Positions 12,801-27,800 of a DNA stretch of 60,000 nt are shown here, in pieces (within the stretch, counting starts at the first letter, position 1; every line of letters starts with the position of its first letter). This DNA is from Membranipora membranacea. Taxonomy: Eukaryota > Bryozoa > Gymnolaemata > Cheilostomatida > Membraniporidae. The stretch spans positions 24,790,025 through 24,850,024 of the forward strand of contig OU612070.1 of NCBI GenBank assembly GCA_914767715.1. The letters run 5' to 3'. A program made the translations under genes and the position numbers. Under the pieces are notes generated by a model, which made no database searches, was not told where the DNA came from, and was given only the letters and a program-made list of their open reading frames with translations.

Positions 12801-15800
12801 TCCAGATCTGTAACAGACAAGACTATGATTCAGCAAAAATCTGCACAACTTTTCTAGCACAACGAAAAGCCATTCAGGCGACTCTTTCAATAAGATTGAG
12901 CAATGCTTTATTAAAGTTATTTATTGCTTTCACACCGCACCAAATTATAGCTCACTTGGTCTTTCTACTAGACAGATACATTCCAAAATCTCTCACGCAG
13001 AAAATATTTAGTTCAATCAATGAGTGGGCGAGCGAGCAGGTCACTAGAGAACCGCTGCTAGGACTAGTATGTCTTGCTCTCTCAACGTGTGAGTGACATG
13101 ATTGTGATTTTGACTGTTTAAATTGAAGCACCCGCAGGTGGCTACTATGAATATTTGAAACAACAAGAGTTCTGAAATCTAAAACCCACTTTGGACGCAG
13201 GATTAGACAGTATGATTGTTAAGCTAACCTTTGACCCATGAGGAGAGGCTGTCGATGGCCTGATCAGCTTCCCTCTGACCCGGCGCAGACTCTCTGATAG
13301 CTGTTATCAGCTTCTTCATGGCATCAGAGAGAGTTTTGGAATGAGTACTGAATGCCTGATATATAGACGGGTCTCGAGGTGTAGCGGCTAACTTCTTAGC
13401 CGACATAGTCATCTTACAGGAGCTCTCTATCATCTGTCGACCGGCTGCTATGATTGGCTCCTGAGCACGGCGAGCCTACATAACATAATCGATACCAGGT
13501 ATTATATATACTCTCAAGATAAAGAGATAAAGAAAAACCGAACTTGTTTTGAAGATAGAGACTATCTATTGTGTGCCTTGTGAGGCTTTTGTGCCATACT
13601 ATTCTTTATGCCTGTATCTATCCCAACACCAGTAGTTCTAGTGATTCTCCATTAATACACCGATAGATAGGAATGCACTGGTTATAATGACTGATGGTTC
13701 GATTTCCGATTTTTGTTTTATGTTCAGAGGCACACATAACCCCGCTTCAGCATACTTCCAGTACAAAGGATGCCCTAAGCAACCTTAGACATAGAGATAT
13801 TTTATCAACCAGTCTCAGGTGTTACAAAGCCTTCACAAAGCAGATGTTATATCAGACCAAGGAGTTAGAGACTATTGATCAGACTCTTTTCAAACTCAGC
13901 CCTACAGCTTTGAGGCTTTCATTTAGTCATGTACACCGACGGTTTGTACTAAGCATAAAGCTGATCCACAATTTAGATCGTCACATAAAGTTTGATGGAA
14001 AAGTAGAGCAGGAAACATGAAGAACCAAAACTGATCAGACCGAGGGAATCACTTAGTGAGATCACGCAATAATTGTGAGTTTTCATTTCCGCCAATTTCC
14101 ATTTGAAACCAATATTAATCAATATATTATCTTAGTATCCTTGTAAAGGCTGCAGACAGAAGTATTTGTTTTAAATTTCCAAGCGGTAAGAAAAACGGTA
14201 ACTATCCAACCACCACAGATATCTACACAGCCGCCAGCCAGCAGCCAGCAGCCAGCAGAGCTATGACTCAATACAGAGTAATCGAGTCAGTGCTGCTGGC
14301 AAACACTGAATCAAAGCATTGAATCAAGCAACTTACCGTCTCCTCATTCTAATATATAATGATAAAGATCACAGTCTATCTTAGCATGCACACCACACAG
14401 CAGAGCCTTAGCTTACGGGTAGATAAATACAATGGTACGGGACATATGGTCTAACAAACAGTTAGAAAACTATGAATGGGTTGTCTCCTCATGCTTATTA
14501 TACTATGGATGAGTCATGCATCAGGGTTTGAAAAACACAGACGGTTACTTTATTGTACATGTATACAATAACTATTGGTCAGGTGGTAAGGTGCTTGTAT
14601 CGGGACACTATATGACATGTATGCTTCATGCAGAATGTAGGACCTGGTATATGGGATGTATAATTGCTGTATACGATACAATGGTATGACCAACGGGTGT
14701 GGATATAAATTGTGTACCAAAGTTGTTTACATTAAGTTTTAAGTTTGACATTGGTGTAGTGATAACCTACCTCTTTACTAATACGAGCTGGAACGCTGGC
14801 AAACTCCGGAGATGAACCATAAGCTGTGAGCTTCTCCACAGCTTCTATCAGAGGACGAGACGCCTCAGAGCAAAGCTGCTTATTAGCAGGAGTAAAATCT
14901 CCATCTAACACCTGATAGATAAAACGATGGTGGTATGTATAGGTTATGGTAATACATCACATACAAACTGATGAAAAAACCTGTATCATCACCCAAAGCG
15001 ATTCTGACCCATCAAGCATAGAAAAGAATACCAAGCACAGTACCAAGCAGATACCCAGCGTAGAGAATGACGCTTCTCCATTAAGTTTTCTTTTCAGTTT
15101 AAAACCTCTGCAGACATAATAGGAAAGTAATTCTGGAGACTTTTGGCCGAGATATGAATGCAGGCCAAAACTTAAGAGCAGATAAGTTGGGATATATCAG
15201 AAGAGAGCTGAGAACTTCCCATTGCATATAACCACTGCGTATGTAACTAAAGAGAGAAAATGTTTTGGAGCAGATACTGTACCTTGATTGCCTTGACGAG
15301 ATTAGCCGTACTGTTAGCCACATCTTTAGCACTTTGTACAAACTGTCTCTTTGCTACAGGGTTGTTAGTTTTACCACTGGCTATACGACAGGCATTACAT
15401 AAAGCTGATGTATGCTTAGCTACAACAGTGGCAGCCGACAGAACCTACAAGTACCACAAGAGGGGAGATTCAGCGCCAGGGAGAAGAGACCGCCAAGAGA
15501 AAGGGAGCAGCCACCACAACCTGATATGAGCTAGTCCAGTTTGCCTGTATTTGGAATTGCTTCCCCTCTACTGATCAGTGGAAGGGGAGCTTACCAAAAT
15601 TCAGGCAAACTGGATCAAATTTGATCTAGATATAAGTCTACATATTACTACACAACTATTACTACTTAAAACATGCGGTCAAATTTAGAATCATTTCATC
15701 TTAATTTTCACATTTTTAACTGATGAATACTATTCCATTCATTGCTTTGAAAAGTGAAACTTATTATTACTAGTAAGCATTCTCACCTGTGATTGTGAGC

Positions 15801-18800
15801 TCGTAGGACTGGCCAGTATTTGACAGGCCTGCTGTATAGCCTGATTAGCCCGGGAGAACTGGCTCTGATCCACCAGTCCTGGTTTACCCGGCTCCGAGGC
15901 CTTATCAGCTATACCCACTAGGTAGGCGGACTGTGAGGCCGACTCAGTCAGGGTGCAGACTGACGTACTGAACTGTCGTACAGATACACAGAAGGACTCC
16001 ATATTACCGTCCCTGGAGTATGTGGCTATTCCTACAAACAAGAGACAATACAGTGCGTACTAGCCAGGGTTTCCATTTTCCCAGGATGATAACACCATTA
16101 AAGCAAGAGGTAAGAGGAAAAGAGATGCAAAAGCCTTATATTCATAAGAGAATGTTGTCTCACTATCAGAGAGTTATCCCCTCCTTTAAATCATTTATAC
16201 TAGGATCCAACTTAAATCCTTTAACACTTTAATACTTTATCTTGCATACTTAAAAAACTTTTATAAATTAAATGCTTCATACTGAGATTGTATTTACAAG
16301 ATCTGTGTTCAAACAGGCTGAGGATTTCTATGCAGTGACTTCATCCCAAACTAGACCAAGTTTGATCCGTTTGCCTGCATTTGGAGTTGCTCCCACTCCA
16401 TCGGTCACGCTGGAGGCAATAAGGCCTTATTGCCTGAGGCATTACAAGTGGAGGGGGAGCAACTGGAATGCAGGCAAACTGAATCAAATTTGATCAAATC
16501 CATCTCATGTGTTCTATACTGACCAGTCATGGCCTGGCCGAGTAGTGTAGATCTATCTATGACAGTATCCAGACACTGGAAGTAGGAATTATCGTTCACT
16601 GGCTCATTAGGAGTATCCAGTAATGTAGCGGCTGCCTGTATCTCTCTTAGAGCGCTGTCACATTCCTTCTGTCCCGGCGCTGCTGTCGTACATGTGTCTA
16701 TAAGTACAAGATTAGCTCCGTATATAAACATAGTCTGTATATACACTTAGAGTTCTGTGTTTAAAATTAGAGCTCGGTCTATGAACTGATAGCTCTGCAT
16801 ATAAACGTACAGCTCATTATATAAACTTAGAAAGATCAGTGGTAGTAGAATCTTTGTATTCTGGGACTCATAATTCTCTTTCTTACGTAGCAAAACATAA
16901 GCGACGGAACAAAATCTTTTAGACAGGTGATGTGTAACCTATTGAGAGAATATAAGGTCCGGGGCTCAATCTCAGTCATAATTGCAACAGTAGGAAGAAC
17001 TGCTACCAAACATTATGATCACACACATCTTCAACTAAGTTTACTGTGTCCGCACTAAGAAGAGTCAATCAGTACTTACCGATGAGTGAGTTAATACTCT
17101 CTGTGACGTTTCGAGCAGCTTGAGCAAGTAGGTTTTTAGCGTTAGGTGCTGAGGGATCTGAGTGGAGTGATTTGGCAGCTAGGAGTAGTTTACTGCTGAC
17201 GACAGATACTCCCTTTAGACCACCCACAATGAGCTGCTGTGCCTGTGTATCATTATTAGCACCAGCTACCACCATACCATGCTATAGATAAACAAGAGCC
17301 ATTAATAAAAAAATATTACTGATCAAGACTAGACTAACTATGGCAAACTTTGGAAATCAAAAACAGCAATAGAATAGATATTGATACCCAAGCTTCACTA
17401 AGAGCCAAGATAATCTTGTGGAATCAGTTTCTACTATCCACTAGATCAGTCAACCACATTTAAATATGTTGATATCTCACATGAAACTTTACTTGGGTTC
17501 ATTCTATCATTTTACGGTAATTTAGGGTGCTGTTGCTGCCTTTTTTAATCAATTTTCACTTCACAATAAGAGTTTACGATTTTATGATTATGTGAGTATC
17601 ACCTGTATAAATGAGTTATAACTAGAGCTGTACACATGACTGCTACTAGCTAACTGTTGAGGAGTTCCTCTAGCTGCTGTCACTATATCTGCTGCGGCAG
17701 CGTTCAGCTGACCTGCTGACCCCACCAGTGTATCCTGTAAGTATAATGTGATAAATATAACAATTGACTTTCATCCCTTTAAGAAAAATATAATACATCA
17801 GTCAAACCCTCAAGAGCCTGTGAGGGGGGTATACATTACGCAATTTATTCTCCTCGGGTAGATATTTGTTTCTCAAACTGATGCCTAAAAGAGAAAACTG
17901 AAATAAGGTCAATTTAACGTTTTTCTTGTAGCTCGTATTTCAGTGTAGACGAGTTAATCAGTGATACCTGGACAAGGGGATTTCACCAACAATCAAATAG
18001 CTCCTAAGTTTGCAATGAAGTCAACAAGACAGACTTATTTACACACGAGCAAAGCTGAATATAACTCCACCAGAAAAGTCTGATGATTGATCAGTATGGA
18101 AGGCTGACTCAAAAGTAGAGTAATTGACTCGTAAAAATGGTGACACATATTACAAAAGAGCTAATGAGAGACTATAGCATAGACTTAATATACTTAGTAT
18201 ATTAAGTCTATGGACTATAAACTCTCCGGATGCGACTACTGCTGATATGTAATTGATTCCGAACCATTTCCGTTACCCAATAATTAAGTCAAATCCCTCA
18301 TTCCCTAACCATTTCAAACCCGAACTTTTTCAAATCTTGACGCCGCAAACAGGATGCATGCAATGAAAGTATTAACATTTTGGGTGAGACTTACATGTAT
18401 GAAAGAATAGGCCCAGTTCCTACCCGACTAGGAGAGAAAATATCGGTCCATAAATGGGATGTGAGTGTGATAAATGATAAAACCTGAAGTTAGACTGCTC
18501 ATTTTCCCACCACTTTTGCCCGATGGTAAGATTTATTTTAGATAGTTATGTTGTAACATGATAGTAGGAACAAATATTCTAGAGAAAATTAGACTTACAC
18601 GATCCGATCTGTAAATCTAAACAAAAGGATATGCTCCAACAATTATTGTCCGATTTGATATACTTTTTGAATGATTGAAACACAACTTCCTGTTCTAACA
18701 ACGAACCAGACACACACATGTTCAAAAACCCCAGAGAGAATCCGTTCGAGTTCTTACAATCGCTCACTCTGCCACATTTAGTGACTGCTGCCCATTCAAA

Positions 18801-21800
18801 CCCAAACAAGTTGTAGTAATACATACCTGTAACTGATTGTAGGATTTACCCTCTGACCTCGGGAAGCTGCCAGCAGACAGAACTTCCTGTGATGTATTTA
18901 TAGATTTGAGAGCCAGATCGATATCCCTCTGTCCAGGCAGACAGTTTATACAGGCATTCAGAGCTATGGAGACGGCCTTAGCCACCTAAAACAGAATAAC
19001 AGAGAAGATTAACTTATTTCCGTAGTTGACACAACACATAGGATACTACCCGCTTTTATGAATTCTGTAGCTACTGGAGCTGTTGTACAACCTCAGCATA
19101 AATTGATTGAGGGAATTATTAATGGGTCCCTATTTTGTCACCACTCTAAAAAGAGCATGATATCCCTTTGCGATAAAATGCTAACAGAAACTTGTTGATT
19201 GGCTAATGATACAATAGATAAAAACATTTAATAGAAGGCTTCAGATATAGATTTACACACACTAGTCAATGAAACTTTGGCCTCTTTTCACGAACTCCTC
19301 GATGACCAAGGATAAAATACAATACCTGAGCAAGCCTCATCTGATTATCAGCATTCTGAGGTTCAGCTAAGGCTCGACTGGCCTCCTCTAGTAATCGTCC
19401 GCTCTTATCTAGCACATCCCTAGCCGTGTCTATCAGAGCTAGCCTTGTCTCAGGATCTGGGGAGGTAGCTGCTACGCCCCTCACTGCTGATACTAGGTGT
19501 TTGAGAGCTGTGGCTGTATCAATAGCTGCATTACATGTGTACTCTTCATTTCCTATAAAGAACATAAAGGTTAAACCAATATCATCTCCCATAGCCAATT
19601 CTCTTCTTTTTAAAATTTCAATAACCATTTTAAAAATCTTGGATGCAGCCATATGATTGATATATAATAGAGTAAAGAATCACATCAGTGTCCAATCACT
19701 CAACTGGACCTACATATAACTAATATGATCTTTTTGGTCATTAGCCAATGTGTCGACTCTGATTGGTAGAGCAACCAAGTTAGGGCAGCTCAACACATTG
19801 GTTATTTATGCTGTGGCCAATAAATTTGTTGACATAATGTGGGAAGAGGAGGTTATACCTTGAGCAGCAGCGGTTAGGAGCGCTGCCATAGATGATCCGA
19901 CTGATTTAGATGCGTGTCCGAGCTGGAGGGCACACGACTCACTCTGTAAGTACATAATACACTGTCACTACCCGTTGTATAATAACCAATGAGTAACTCC
20001 TCGTTATAACTATGTTACTCATGTTCATCGAACGAGAATACAATAATAACACGATGGATAAGGAGCTGACCTGCCTAGCTGATAGTCTGTATCAAACTAC
20101 GAAGCGATGTTCACTACTACATGTAAGCACCCATTGCCCTCAATAACATTAGTGATGATCTAACGGAGACACGACCACATCTAGATTAATAATATCATGC
20201 ATAGACGATCTTATAAATGTCGATAACGGTATCTGGTCCACTGCCATGTTTATACCTCACAACATCAATAAATCTAAAAACCTAACCGCTTCCAACCGCG
20301 ATGGCTCTTCGTCGACCGTTAGTTTGCATGGATAAAAGCACAGCATCAAACGCATGATCATAGACTCAATAATAATAACCTTATTATCGATAAAGTGTTT
20401 ATTATTGAGTATTATTTACATGATACATCAAATGGCTGGGTCCAGTGCAGAGAGGGATATATTTATATATGTATAAACACGAATGGTCAACATGATATTT
20501 AGGGTTGGTAGGGATAAAGCTCAAAAATTGCACTTACATTGGCAGGCTAAAATCATATAATCCAAATCAGAACTCATAAAGCACATGCTACAAGACTTAG
20601 AGATCAAAGAACAGTTTAGTAATTGACCAAGCTGCTTTGCGGTCTGCTTAAATAAGACTTATTATCAAGAGGTAAGCGAATCAATAGTGTATATATAGAG
20701 TTTAGTATATAGGAAGAAGTATGACTATGTGTAACATGGGCTACTGCGGGGAGCAGGGAATCGGGATCGATTAAATTGGTTCTTTGATCTCATACAGATA
20801 CTGCATAATTAGAAGTTGTCCCTTCATTGAACACAACTACAGAGAGAAGACAACTTAGGCATTCTAAAGTATCTAGCTCCACTTAGAAATTGAAAAGGAG
20901 TGAAATGCCATAGGTGAAGCAACATTAGAATTTGAGTGGTCAGTACTGATTCATTGTAATAACATCTCATAGATACTGTGCAGAGTAGACTTACCGATTC
21001 ACCAGGAAGAGGAACTAGAGATCCGTTTACTGCTGATTGCCTGATATCTTCTAACTCTACCTGTAGTCCATGTACCTGCTCTATAGCTCCCTCTACATGC
21101 ATACTACCACACACCTAGAAGTAACATGACAAAAAGTGAGAGCCAATGCCTTGAACTTTTAGTTCAACACGTCATCTCAATCACTGGCTCATAAAAAGTT
21201 CATATACAAAATTACAGAGCTGTCTGTACTTACAAAAGTGGTGAGTAAACAACCCCTGTGACATTCACAAGTATTAATAATTTCAGGTTATAATTTGACA
21301 GAAAAATTAGTCTTGCTACAAAAGGGCGATGAGCATGAGCTAAAAGGTACTTGAACAGGAGTTATAGTCAGCTACCAGCACTGCCGGTATTTGGTTATAT
21401 GCGCCAGATATATTTATAATATTTCCCTCTCACACACCATTATATATTGCAGCGGTATTGTCTTAGAGTGGAAGGTTTTACAGTATAACTAACCTGTTCA
21501 GTGTTGGTAGCACATGTTCTGAGCTCAGCTAAGGTCAGAGCCATCTGTCTGGTGGCGTTACTCACAGATAGCTGTGCAGCCTGATCACCTATAGTAGGTA
21601 CAGCTGCCTTAGCAGCAGCACACATCCTACCTCCAGGCTAATAATTAAATACATGACATGATTTAAATGTATCATTAGATATCCAAAGGGTTTGCAAAAT
21701 AGCTGCCATTGTTCAAGATATCCCACAATTCAAAGCAGTCGCACGGTGAGGAATTGCTTCGATTCAAAATTTGAACAATGAGATAATATATTCTCATTGG

Positions 21801-24800
21801 GAGTGCAGAATATTTTGAAACTATACTCCGGAAAATATGTATGGACACAGAATGGGAGGAAGAGGTGCCTCAAGATCAAATAAGAGTACCACGAGAAGCT
21901 CGAAAAGTTTTTTCCCCTTGAGAATTGTAAGTAAGGATGGGGGCTCAAATATATATACCTGTATGAGAGCTTTGCTGGCGTCAATGAGAGCCCTCACTGC
22001 TTGTACACTATCAGGGTTATTCCTCGCCTCTCTAATCGCCGCTATAAGTACAGGTACATGTTCTAACACGACCCGACACTGTGAGTTCAGCTCCTGCTGT
22101 GACGGCTGATTCCTGTTAAACTGAGACGCTGACTCTGACGCGTTCACCAGCTGCGTGGCAGCAGAGCAGGCCTGACGAGCTGTCGCCTCCAGTCTCTGCA
22201 GCTGCTTCTTCTTAAGAGCGTTCTGTGCGGCAGCGTTAGTCGCTGAGCGCAGATCCTCGGCAGCTGTCCTCAATACCTGCTGCTGACTCGAGTCGTTGGG
22301 ATTACCGGCACAGCCCTACAAAACAACACATCAGTAATAATATAAATACAGGCGCAACCCTATTGACAGTTTATCAATTGAACTGTGACTATTGGCACAG
22401 CCCTACATCTCGACAAATCAGTCATACTATATTTACCAACACATCCCTATCTTTGATCAGAGTTTCCATGAAGTCCACCAACATCCAACTCTCTGACCCA
22501 ATGTACTCCAAATTTATCTTTCCTATTTATATATTTATACAAGTTTACCTTAGCAGCTTCTACCATCCTGTAAGTAGCATCAGCCAAAGCCTGAGCAGCA
22601 CCCAGTAATCTCTTCTGCATATCTCCATCCTGATGATCTAAGGCTTCTCCCTTGATAGCATTAACTAGAGACGATGTAGCCTGAGCTACTGATCGAGCCT
22701 GCTTCACCTACGGGTACAAATATGAAAAGACTGTGATCTACAGTATCAATATAATAATAAGCATTACCTACAGCGGACCAATATAATGAGTAACAGTACC
22801 AATATGAGTTTTTCATGTCGGACAGAAAAATGTGATAGCCTGAGATCTGTAGTTTATGCGAGACATATGGCTGATGCTGATTGTGATAACTAATAAACCA
22901 CCTGTATTGTCAGGAAGTATGATTTGGAGTTCAGGCTCTTGTGGTCTTACAAGACGTAACACTTGATACATCTCCGTCGTGTTTGGTGACTTACCATTTC
23001 AGGAGCATCTCCCATAGAGTTAAACAGTTTATCTGTAGCGCTGAGTATGGCATCGACAGCGTCATCATCCATCTGTCCTCCGTGTTTGATATGATTGAGT
23101 AGATCATTGAGTGATTTAGTGACAAGCTGTGCAGCATTACCCAGATCATCTAGTAATGAGTCATCTCTACAAGCCTCCTGTAATAAGAATATATTGGTAA
23201 TGGTATTTGGTATTGGTTTTACTACATTTCTCTTACTGACTAAGGTTCAATAACATTGAAATGTTGGCTTATATTTTACTCAATATATGTACGCACATAA
23301 ATAGTATATTGACCAAGTATCAAAGTTGAGCACATCTATAGTACATTGTGAGCACATTATTTCGAATCTCAAAATGGGCAGAAGAAAGGGTCTCCGACAT
23401 TTTGTGCAGCTCAGAGCAGATTCCACTGATAACCCCAGAGATACAGACAGATATTTATAAGGCTGTACTAACCTGTCCTGTCTGGACGACTCCCTCTACA
23501 TTCTTAGCTACAAGTTTAGCAGCTTCTATTACCTGCTCCTGACAAGCTACACTGTTTATCGTCGGAGCTGCAACCTGCAAAATTAAAACCTTGTCAGTTT
23601 GTCTATAACACAAACACTCTATGGGGTCACACGGGATTATCATTCTCAAATTTAAGATCTGAATGCTGAAAAAATAATATGAGTACAGAACCCTATTTTG
23701 CTTGAATAAATGTGCAATTCCGCAATGTGTTTGTTTTCAAAATCAAGAGAAGATTCAAGTTATAAAATTAATGCAGCTTGAAGCTTTCATTCCGAAGTAT
23801 AAAGTCCTGCCGGGCATGAAGTAGTAGAGGAATACACAACGTAATCGAGAAAATATATAAAATATAAGTCAACAACATTCATGAGAAGAAATGGCCAACA
23901 ATAGTTTTTAATAAGATGATCCCAATATTGTACGGACTACGTAAGTGTGCAGAACATGGTATGAGATATCCATCCATCCATGAACTTTCCTCAACAAGCA
24001 AGCCACTGCCAGGTGATGGATACTTAGATAGGGACTTAGACAGGTCGTTAGTTTAGATTATTAGTCCATGGTATTGCAGGGAAACCTTATAGTTTGATTA
24101 TGATTTTATCGTTACCTGTACCTTGTATATGCCACGAAAAAGCTAAAATCCATAAATTTCTCGTACATTATGAGACAAACATACAGAGCCAACAACATAT
24201 TTTGGATAGTTTGGATACAAAATTTGGGTAGACAAGCATAAGTATAAACCATAGACTTAATATACTATATTACATTATATATTACTATATAAAATATTAA
24301 GTCTATGGTATGACCCTGTAAGAATTAGCAGTTTAAGCAAACAGGAAAGCTCTCGGATAAACATATGGTGGGCAGATTGTACTGTATAATATGTATGTAT
24401 GGCACCAATCACAGACACACAAAATAACAGACATATACATGAGAATGAGATGTCATACCTTAGTACAGCCGACAAGCTGAGATGTAGCCAGGGCACACTG
24501 TGTAGCGCTCGATATGACCTTGTTCTGTAGAGCCTGCTCCTCAGCATTATTAGCCACAGCTTTAGCCTTCAGTACAAGGTTAGCTGTGGCGTTGGCGACA
24601 GCCTTAGCTAATGCCAGCAGAGCATCCTCATATCCTGTCTCTGTACCATCTGTGTATCCGACATCTCTTATTATATCCCCACTAGCTTCTCCCACCTAAT
24701 GTCATAAGAGACAAGGTCAAAAGTGTCAATAAAGGTATCATGAGCGCTCTGCCCTGCACAACAAAAATTAACATTGCTATCAGCTACCGTTCATGAATCA

Positions 24801-27800
24801 ATCAGTATAATTCGGAGTTGTCCTTTCAAATATACTGAATGGGCAACTCCAATACTTTGATAATAATATTATACATGGAGGGCGTGATATATGAGTTGAT
24901 ATGACTGTAAGGAGGTGATATACTTTAGTAGCAGCACCGAGTAGAGCAGTTCTCGGCTCTTTACTATCAGGCTGTGCGGCGTTGAGTAAATCACTGAGCG
25001 CTCCAGTCATCTTACGTGCGGCGTCCAATAAGCCCCGCCCATTACCAGAGTGCTCCTCGTCTCTGAGTGCTGCTAACATCTTAACATCCCGAGAGAGGCC
25101 GTGCATGTTAGAAGATCTGCAATAATGAACAAAAGGTTCTGGTATGAAAAGAATGCATAATGAGTTTTCCATAGATTCAGCTTATGAAAACAAAGAGCTC
25201 AGCGCTGAAAGTGCAAAGGTTATTCAAATGAGTCATGAAAGATGGAAACAAAAGTTAGGTACTTTTCTGAGTTCTTCGGTCTGAAAAGAGTGTTGTTTTG
25301 AGAGGTAACTCTATCAATGTGAGCTTAAAGTTCCAAAGTGACAGCAAATATACTCCTATCGGGCCTTTGGTCTAAGCTCTGATTAATAATGTATAGATGT
25401 AAGCTTACATAGTATGTACAGCAGAGCCGACAGCGGAGTAATCTGTATCGTCGTGTCCCTGTGATGTCAGGTTAATAATCTGAGCTGTGGCAGCATTAAC
25501 TGCTGACAGATGTGAGCTGACGTTCTGCTTAGATACGTCGAATGTGTTCTCTCTCCATTTACGAGATGCCTGTAAATACATAAATTATATGATGATATAT
25601 CATGCTCTGGTCTCACCTCCAAGACAAGCTTCATATGGAAGTCTCAACTTACAGTATACCTCAAACTACTGATATGAGTTCATATGTTTCAGTGCCTCAT
25701 CAAACATTTGTCACATCGACTCCATTATGAATAAATGTACTGTATATGATTATTAAGCCTATATGAATCACATGTTTTAGAGTCATCAAAAATATGTACA
25801 TTTATCAAAGGTACATCAAAATTATATTTTGACAATGAGAGATAGTGAAATTAGGGTACGAGAACTCAACAGGGTGACTCATAGTAGGATTATTTGGGTG
25901 TTATTATTCATCACATAAACGGAAGTTAAATTTATAATCTGATTCATAATATAACAATAAGCCAGGACGGTCAAAACATATAGCCAGTCATATCATGACA
26001 GTCTGGTAAGTACGGAGCCAGCCTATGACACTTACTGCGTCGTCACCGAGGTGAGGTAAGTCAGGTCTGCCGTCGATCTCATCACCAGCGTTACGTATCC
26101 CTGTAAGAGCTGAACTTATAGTACCTAATAAAGCTCTCTGACTCTGATTCAGTCCGGCATGTAGACCTGCACTCTGACCCTGTCAGCAAAACAGTGAAAT
26201 TATACCATGTGAAAACATAATAAAATATATAATGATATACGCGGAGGATGGTTCACATGAAATATAGAATGATATGGATGAGGAGTGTTCAGCAAAGATA
26301 GTGTTAATAAGGATATACTATTATGAAATAAAAACTATTTAGCTTCACATGTCAACAGTCTTGGATTGTTAAACTTGGATAAAATTACGGTAAATCACCG
26401 GATAAGGGACAAGGGTGACTCATTGGTTTGGTATAAAATAGTCTGTGCTCGGTATCAGGCCTACAATTAGCAGATATTTATAGTTATGATCCCTTACCCT
26501 GCTTGAGCTGGGAGGTAGATGTTGAAGGTTAGACTGATTCTGTACGGAGCCGAACTGTTGCTGACTCATATTTCCCGTGTGATAGGAGGCAGGGCCATGA
26601 GCACTGTTACGTATAACTCCAGGCATCGCTACACTACCCATCGAGGCATGACTGAGACTCGATCCCTGGTGCTGCATTATAGTGGCTCTGTAATTAGGTA
26701 CCAAACAGTGTGAGTTATACAGCTACTCTTACCTCAAGTATAGTCACCAGCCGAAATACCAACAATAGTTAACATGTCATACCCCTTTTCAGTTCTGGAT
26801 TCTGTTACCACACAACTGACAACAAGCTGTGTTATGAATATTTGAATGATATATAACAGGACTGAAAAGAGAAAATGTGCTCTCTATGTCCGCCCAATCA
26901 GTTCTTCATGAGTCATTGAACTTGTAAATCGGCAGGAGGTTAAACAGATTTCAGAGTCTCTGACTATTATCTCATATGAAGATAACATACTTAGCTGGGT
27001 TGACATTCTCTTCCAGCATAGTGGACTCTTCATCACCCTCTATACCATAATGATCCTTCTCTTTTTGCTGTATAGAAAAAAATGACAAGAAGTTGATTCA
27101 TCACTCTATTAACGCTCAAACCTTCTAAAAACCCACTATTCAGAAGCTGTCAATGTGACAAAGGTTACCTTTGGTTGCGGAGGAGTTCTGTAGGTCCTTG
27201 ATCCTGCCTTTACGCTCTTTTTCTTTGTTGGTAGAGGCGGCGGGGCTGACATTACAAGCCAAGAAAATTTAAACAAGATTTCAAACTAAAAAAAAATTTG
27301 GCCCTCCCTAGCAGCTAACTCTCTCAGTGACAGACACTGATAGACGAATGACACACTCTATGTGGACATCAAACCCTAACTGGGTATTTTATCTACATCA
27401 CAATGAGGAGATAAGAAGGGACAACAATCAGAGGTACTGTCTGATAAATCGACAATAATAAACTGATTGATAGCAAGCTTTATATGAGTAATAGAGGGAT
27501 AACTGGGCCCTATTTAGAACAGGAGGAATACTGAGCTCTATATTAGTAATGGATCGACTCTTGGTCTGATTCTAGATTTGATACGAACTGAAAGACTCAA
27601 TTCCATCTCTGCAATAGAAGTCAATGGTGGAATTGTTTTAGCTTTGGCTTGCCAAATTTGGTAGTTACAATCAAAAACAACCTAAACATCATTCGGAGGC
27701 ATTTTCTTTTTAACACAATCCCAGGGTTTAGCCAAAGATTACTAGTAAATCTTAAATAGCACTGGATTTCGTGATCCTGAGCTTTGGTAAGCATTCCAGT

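Noticed and set aside
13694-14020. A 108-residue plus-strand open frame inside a talin intron
   Set aside because: It is long for AT-rich DNA but has no recognisable motif, no splice context and no relative that I know. Chance is the simplest explanation.
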